Positions 7,403 through 9,990 of a stretch of DNA of 9,990 nucleotides are shown piece after piece. Position 1 is the stretch's first letter; each line of letters begins with the position of its first letter. The DNA is from CAYTLQ01 sp964438715. GTDB lineage: Bacteria > Bacteroidota > Ignavibacteria > Ignavibacteriales > Ignavibacteriaceae. Where the stretch lies: positions 1-9,990 of the forward strand of contig CAYTLQ010000080.1 in assembly GCA_964438715.1 (NCBI GenBank). Direction: 5' to 3'. A program made the translations under genes and the position numbers. The notes below the pieces were generated by a model that was not told the DNA's origin, did no database searches, and saw nothing but the letters and a program-made list of their open reading frames with translations.

Positions 7403-7420
7403 GCCTCTCCTTATGAACTT
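7380..7420. terminator. Hairpin shared by two convergent gene ends
   Basis: GGAGAGG (7389-7395) pairs perfectly with CCTCTCC (7404-7410). The stem extends outwards through A-T, one mismatch, T-A and, past a bulged T, AAGTTC (7380-7385) / GAACTT (7415-7420). The gmd stop codon (7400-7402) lies in the loop and the stop of the minus-strand gene (7411-7413) in the 3' arm. On the minus strand the stem runs into a short T-rich stretch (TTTTTC across 7381-7376); on the plus strand no T-tract follows. It probably terminates the minus-strand transcript and may act in both directions. Confidence 0.6.
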
Positions 7421-7989
7421 CGGATTGTGAAAAACAAATAGATCGTCGCAGCAGCGGCCCCAAGAATAAGAATTGGTTTTAGCGTGTTTTCTAAAAGAGG
7501 TTCTTCAGGTAATTCTGCCATTGTGAAGGGATAAGCCGAAGATTCGACCTGTTCTTTTTCTTCTACTGTTATCGTATCATTATAAATGTATCTGAAGGGG
7601 AAAACTAAGGTACTTTTGTCAACAAAATAATATTCCCCTGAAATTACCACTTCCCGTTTTAGTTCATCTTTGCCAAAAAAATAATACGATGTGATAACAG
7701 GGTAGGTAACAGTTGCTGTCTCCAAAATTATTTCGAGCTCATCATTACTTTTTTCACTGTAATTTTTAGTAAAACCGGACTGAATTTTTTTTTTCAGAAT
7801 TGCATAGTCCTCACTGGTGGTGACACTAACAGCAATTTTCAGACTATCATTATGACACTTGTTATTTATTTCATTAATAAGTGAATCACAAAGAATCTTG
7901 AATATTTCCAAATTTGTATTCGTTTGTGCATCAACAGGGAAAGAAAAGATTAACACAAACGAATACAATAAATGGATCAGCTTAGGCAT
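7411..7989 (-). CDS. Unrecognised exported protein with C-terminal membrane anchor
   Basis: I do not recognise this protein. From the ATG at 7989 it has 192 residues. It begins with a plausible Sec signal peptide (MPK, then the hydrophobic LIHLLYSFVLIFSFP, cleavage after VDA at residue 21). A region of about 145 residues follows, with two cysteines (C34, C45) that could form a disulphide and a strand-rich middle (TATVTYPVITSYYFF, then EVVISGEYYFV). An acidic Glu/Pro linker (143-166) leads to one C-terminal membrane helix (about 170-188) and a short tail ending IRSS, so most of the protein should lie outside the cytoplasm. A GTG three codons upstream (7998) is possible, but the ATG gives a more typical signal peptide. 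Either start overlaps the dehydrogenase stop, by 8 or 17 bases, so the two are likely coupled. Function is unknown and no enzymatic motif is seen. Confidence 0.78.
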   Translation of the reverse strand: MPKLIHLLYSFVLIFSFPVDAQTNTNLEIFKILCDSLINEINNKCHNDSLKIAVSVTTSEDYAILKKKIQSGFTKNYSEKSNDELEIILETATVTYPVITSYYFFGKDELKREVVISGEYYFVDKSTLVFPFRYIYNDTITVEEKEQVESSAYPFTMAELPEEPLLENTLKPILILGAAAATIYLFFTIRSS

Positions 7990-9262
7990 AAATGCCACGG
8001 ATTTTTAATGTTTTTGCAACTTTATCAATTGCCAAAATATAGGCACCTATCCTTAAGCTCACATTATATTTTTCGGATGTTTTGAATACATTGTCGAACG
8101 CTTCTTTCATCATTCGCTCTAACCGCTCGTTTACCACATCCAATGTCCAGGCGAAGCCCATTCTATCCTGAACCCATTCAAAATAAGAAACAGTTACACC
8201 ACCTGCATTTGCCAAAATATCGGGAATAACGAGAATACCTTTTTCAGCCAGAATAGGATCAGCTTTAGCAGTTGTTGGTCCGTTTGCACCTTCAGCAATA
8301 ATACGACATTGTAAATTATGAGCATTTTTTGAGGTGATTTGATCTTCTTTTGCCGCCGGAACAAGAAGATCACATTTTAGTTCGAGGAGTTCTTCATTTG
8401 ATATAGGGTCACCATCAGGAAAGTTTGCGAGGGATTTATGCTCTGCTACATATTGTAATACTTTTGGTATGTCGAATCCATTCTGATTAAAATAACCGCC
8501 GGTAACATCACTTATACCTATAATTTTTACGCCTTGTTCATAAAGCAGTTGAGCGGATATTGACCCAACATTACCAAAACCTTGTATTACAGCGGTTGCA
8601 TTCTGTGGCTTTATACCGAGTTTTTCAAGTGCTACAAGAGAAACAATCATAACTCCGCGTCCGGTAGCTTCTCTTCTCCCTTGTGATCCACCTAATATTA
8701 TTGGTTTACCAGTAACAACGGCAGTTTCAGTTCTTTTGGCATGCATACTGTATGTGTCCATAATCCACGCCATTGTCTGCTCGTTTGTATTCATATCAGG
8801 AGCGGGGATATCATTTTCAGGTCCAAAAACATCCAGCAAATTAGCGGTAAATCTTCGTGTAAGTCTTTCCAATTCGCTTATGCTAAGTTTGGCCGGATCA
8901 CAAATTATTCCGCCTTTTGCGCCTCCGAATGGAATATTTACAATAGCACATTTCCATGTCATCCAAGCCGCTAATGCTTTAATTTCATCTAATGAAACAT
9001 CAGGAGCATATCTTATTCCACCTTTTGACGGACCTAATATGTTGTTATGAATAACACGATACCCTTCAAATACTTCTATGGCTCCGTTATCCATAATAAT
9101 GGGTATAGCAGTTATAATCTGACGATTAGGCTGTTTGAGATATTTATAGATACCCGGATCTAATTCCAATATTTTTGCTGCTAGATCAAATCGTTCCATC
9201 ATGGATTGAAATGGATTTTCTTTATCCTTTATTGGAGCAGGTTCCTGATAAGTGCCGTTCAT
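7982..9262 (-). CDS. Glutamate dehydrogenase (Glu/Leu/Phe/Val dehydrogenase family)
   Basis: Catalyses the reversible oxidative deamination of glutamate to 2-oxoglutarate and ammonia with NAD(P), linking amino-acid breakdown or ammonia assimilation to the TCA cycle. It has 426 residues, the length of the small hexameric class (RocG/GudB/archaeal type) rather than the roughly 450-residue E. coli GdhA class. Seen in order: GPSKGGIRY (77-85) with substrate-contacting K80; WMTWKCAIVNIPFGGAKGGI (100-119) with K104 and catalytic K116; PAPDMNT (153-159) with catalytic D156; the Rossmann loop GFGNVG (228-233); VPAAKEDQI (301-309); and IAEGANGPTT (322-331). All catalytic residues are present. GAAGG lies 6 bases before the ATG. 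NAD versus NADP preference was not settled, and branched-chain specificity cannot be excluded, though glutamate is most likely. The exported-protein gene overlaps its 3' end. Confidence 0.95.
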   Translation of the reverse strand: MNGTYQEPAPIKDKENPFQSMMERFDLAAKILELDPGIYKYLKQPNRQIITAIPIIMDNGAIEVFEGYRVIHNNILGPSKGGIRYAPDVSLDEIKALAAWMTWKCAIVNIPFGGAKGGIICDPAKLSISELERLTRRFTANLLDVFGPENDIPAPDMNTNEQTMAWIMDTYSMHAKRTETAVVTGKPIILGGSQGRREATGRGVMIVSLVALEKLGIKPQNATAVIQGFGNVGSISAQLLYEQGVKIIGISDVTGGYFNQNGFDIPKVLQYVAEHKSLANFPDGDPISNEELLELKCDLLVPAAKEDQITSKNAHNLQCRIIAEGANGPTTAKADPILAEKGILVIPDILANAGGVTVSYFEWVQDRMGFAWTLDVVNERLERMMKEAFDNVFKTSEKYNVSLRIGAYILAIDKVAKTLKIRGIYA

Positions 9263-9297
9263 AGTTAACCTTCAAATCTTTTATGATTATGATAAAT

Positions 9298-9336
9298 AAA
9301 AAAAATCCCCTGATTTTTTTTACAAAATAGGGGATT
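9298..9336 (-). terminator. Intrinsic terminator after htpX
   Basis: Read on the minus strand, AATCCCCT (9336-9329) pairs with AGGGGATT (9311-9304), a perfect 8-bp stem with a 17-base AT-rich loop, followed by eight T residues (9305-9298). It starts 27 bases beyond the htpX stop and ends 36 bases before the dehydrogenase ATG. Stem and U-tract make a good terminator for htpX transcripts; the long loop weakens it somewhat. Some read-through into the dehydrogenase gene is possible. Confidence 0.65.
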
Positions 9337-9352
9337 AAAAAATTTAAATCAA
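9324..9352 (-). promoter_or_regulatory. Possible promoter of the glutamate dehydrogenase gene
   Basis: On the minus strand TTGATT (9352-9347) and TATTTT (9329-9324) are separated by 17 bases, each four of six matches to consensus. The -10 begins at the end of the first arm of the htpX terminator, so transcription would start within the hairpin loop. The sequence is AT-rich enough for this to be chance, but some promoter is needed here if the terminator works. Confidence 0.3.
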
Positions 9353-9362
9353 AAAATATTCT

Positions 9363-9990
9363 TTAAGCCAATGCTTTCAATCGTCTGATTCTTTCTTCAA
9401 TAGGGGGATGAGTCGAAAATAGTCTTCCGATTCCACCACCGGTGAGAGGATTTACGATGAACATATGCGCAGATGCCGGTTTAGCATCATGCATTGGTAT
9501 AGCTTCATTACCTCGTGAGAGTTTTGCAAGAGCAGAAGCAAGGCTTAATGGTTGACCACAAATTGCGGCGGCATCAGCATCCGCAGCATATTCTCTTGAT
9601 CTGGATATCGCCAATTGCAACATTGTAGCAGCTATAGGAGCCAATATCAATAATAACAGGGATGAAATACCGCTACCTGAATCTTCATCATCACTACTAC
9701 GACCACCAAACATCATAGCCCATGACGCCATTTGAGCTAAGTAGGTGATACTTCCAACAATTGTAGAGGCAATGGTGCCGGTAAGTATGTCTCGATTTTT
9801 TATATGAGCTAATTCATGGGCAATTACACCGGCTAATTCATTGGAGTCAAGAATTTTCAAAATACCTGTCGTAACGGCAACAGCGGCATTTTGTGGATTC
9901 CTACCCGTTGCAAAAGCATTTGGGGTCGGATTATCAATTACATAAACTTTTGGCATTGGCAGATTGGCATTTTTCGATAAATCTTCAACC
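9363..9990 (-). CDS. htpX: HtpX membrane-bound zinc metalloprotease (N-terminus beyond the right edge)
   Basis: HtpX is an inner-membrane M48-family protease that degrades misfolded membrane proteins together with FtsH. The window holds about the last 208 residues. The frame stays open to the edge, reading VEDLSKNANLPMPKVYVID, which matches the middle of HtpX, so the ATG at 9956 is internal and some 75-85 residues with the first two membrane helices are missing. Visible are NAFATGRNPQNAAVAVT, the zinc motif HELAH (in VIAHELAHIKNRD), two membrane segments (ILTGTIASTIVGSITYLAQM and SSLLLLILAPIAATMLQLAI), the third zinc ligand in SREYAADADAAA, and the usual C-terminus STHPPIEERIRRL. Catalytic residues are intact. 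It is followed by a terminator and then the dehydrogenase gene. Stress control is usual in other bacteria, but its promoter is outside the window. Confidence 0.96.
   Translation of the reverse strand, partial: VEDLSKNANLPMPKVYVIDNPTPNAFATGRNPQNAAVAVTTGILKILDSNELAGVIAHELAHIKNRDILTGTIASTIVGSITYLAQMASWAMMFGGRSSDDEDSGSGISSLLLLILAPIAATMLQLAISRSREYAADADAAAICGQPLSLASALAKLSRGNEAIPMHDAKPASAHMFIVNPLTGGGIGRLFSTHPPIEERIRRLKALA

Noticed and set aside
8736..9050. Plus-strand reading frames of 104 and 77 codons
   Set aside because: Both are shadows on the opposite strand of glutamate dehydrogenase, covering its conserved substrate-binding region.

Overview
The window looks like a stretch of AT-rich bacterial chromosome from the Bacteroidota/Chlorobiota/Ignavibacteriota (FCB) side of the tree, with Ignavibacteriota as my best guess. 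That placement is an inference from overall protein resemblance, the Lgt signature variant GRIGCHLAGDGDYG and the low GC. No marker gene here settles it. Apart from two or three unrecognised genes the content is housekeeping, and I see no mobile element, CRISPR array, defence system or secondary-metabolite cluster.

Layout. 1-497 is the 3' end of a 23S rRNA (part of domain V and all of domain VI), followed by a 5S rRNA (about 558-675) and a strong intrinsic terminator (684-708), so the rRNA operon ends here. 712-1320 is about 600 bases of very AT-rich sequence without a convincing gene. It carries two good sigma70-like promoter candidates, a hairpin, a 10-bp palindrome and two tiny, unproven ORFs. 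1321-5139 is a co-directional plus-strand block: a PtsN/fructose-type PTS EIIA protein, an unrecognised basic protein, the lipoprotein diacylglyceryl transferase Lgt, a SpoU-family 23S rRNA 2'-O-methyltransferase (RlmB-like), and a class I aminotransferase of the AlaA type. Gaps are 3-30 bases, so these five are probably co-transcribed from the promoter at 1233-1260.

5189-7402 is a second plus-strand unit with its own near-consensus promoter. It holds GDP-L-fucose synthase followed by GDP-mannose 4,6-dehydratase, which together make GDP-L-fucose from GDP-mannose for surface glycans. This unit converges on a minus-strand group with only 8 bases between the two stop codons, and a 41-base hairpin covers both stops. 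The minus-strand group is, in transcription order, the C-terminal three quarters of the membrane protease HtpX (running off the right edge), a Glu/Leu/Phe/Val-type glutamate dehydrogenase, and a small exported protein with a C-terminal membrane anchor whose start overlaps the dehydrogenase stop. A terminator lies between htpX and the dehydrogenase, and a possible dehydrogenase promoter is nested inside it.

Translation signals are mixed. Several genes have clear Shine-Dalgarno sequences (two of them before TTG starts), while the EIIA gene and the basic protein have none that I can see.
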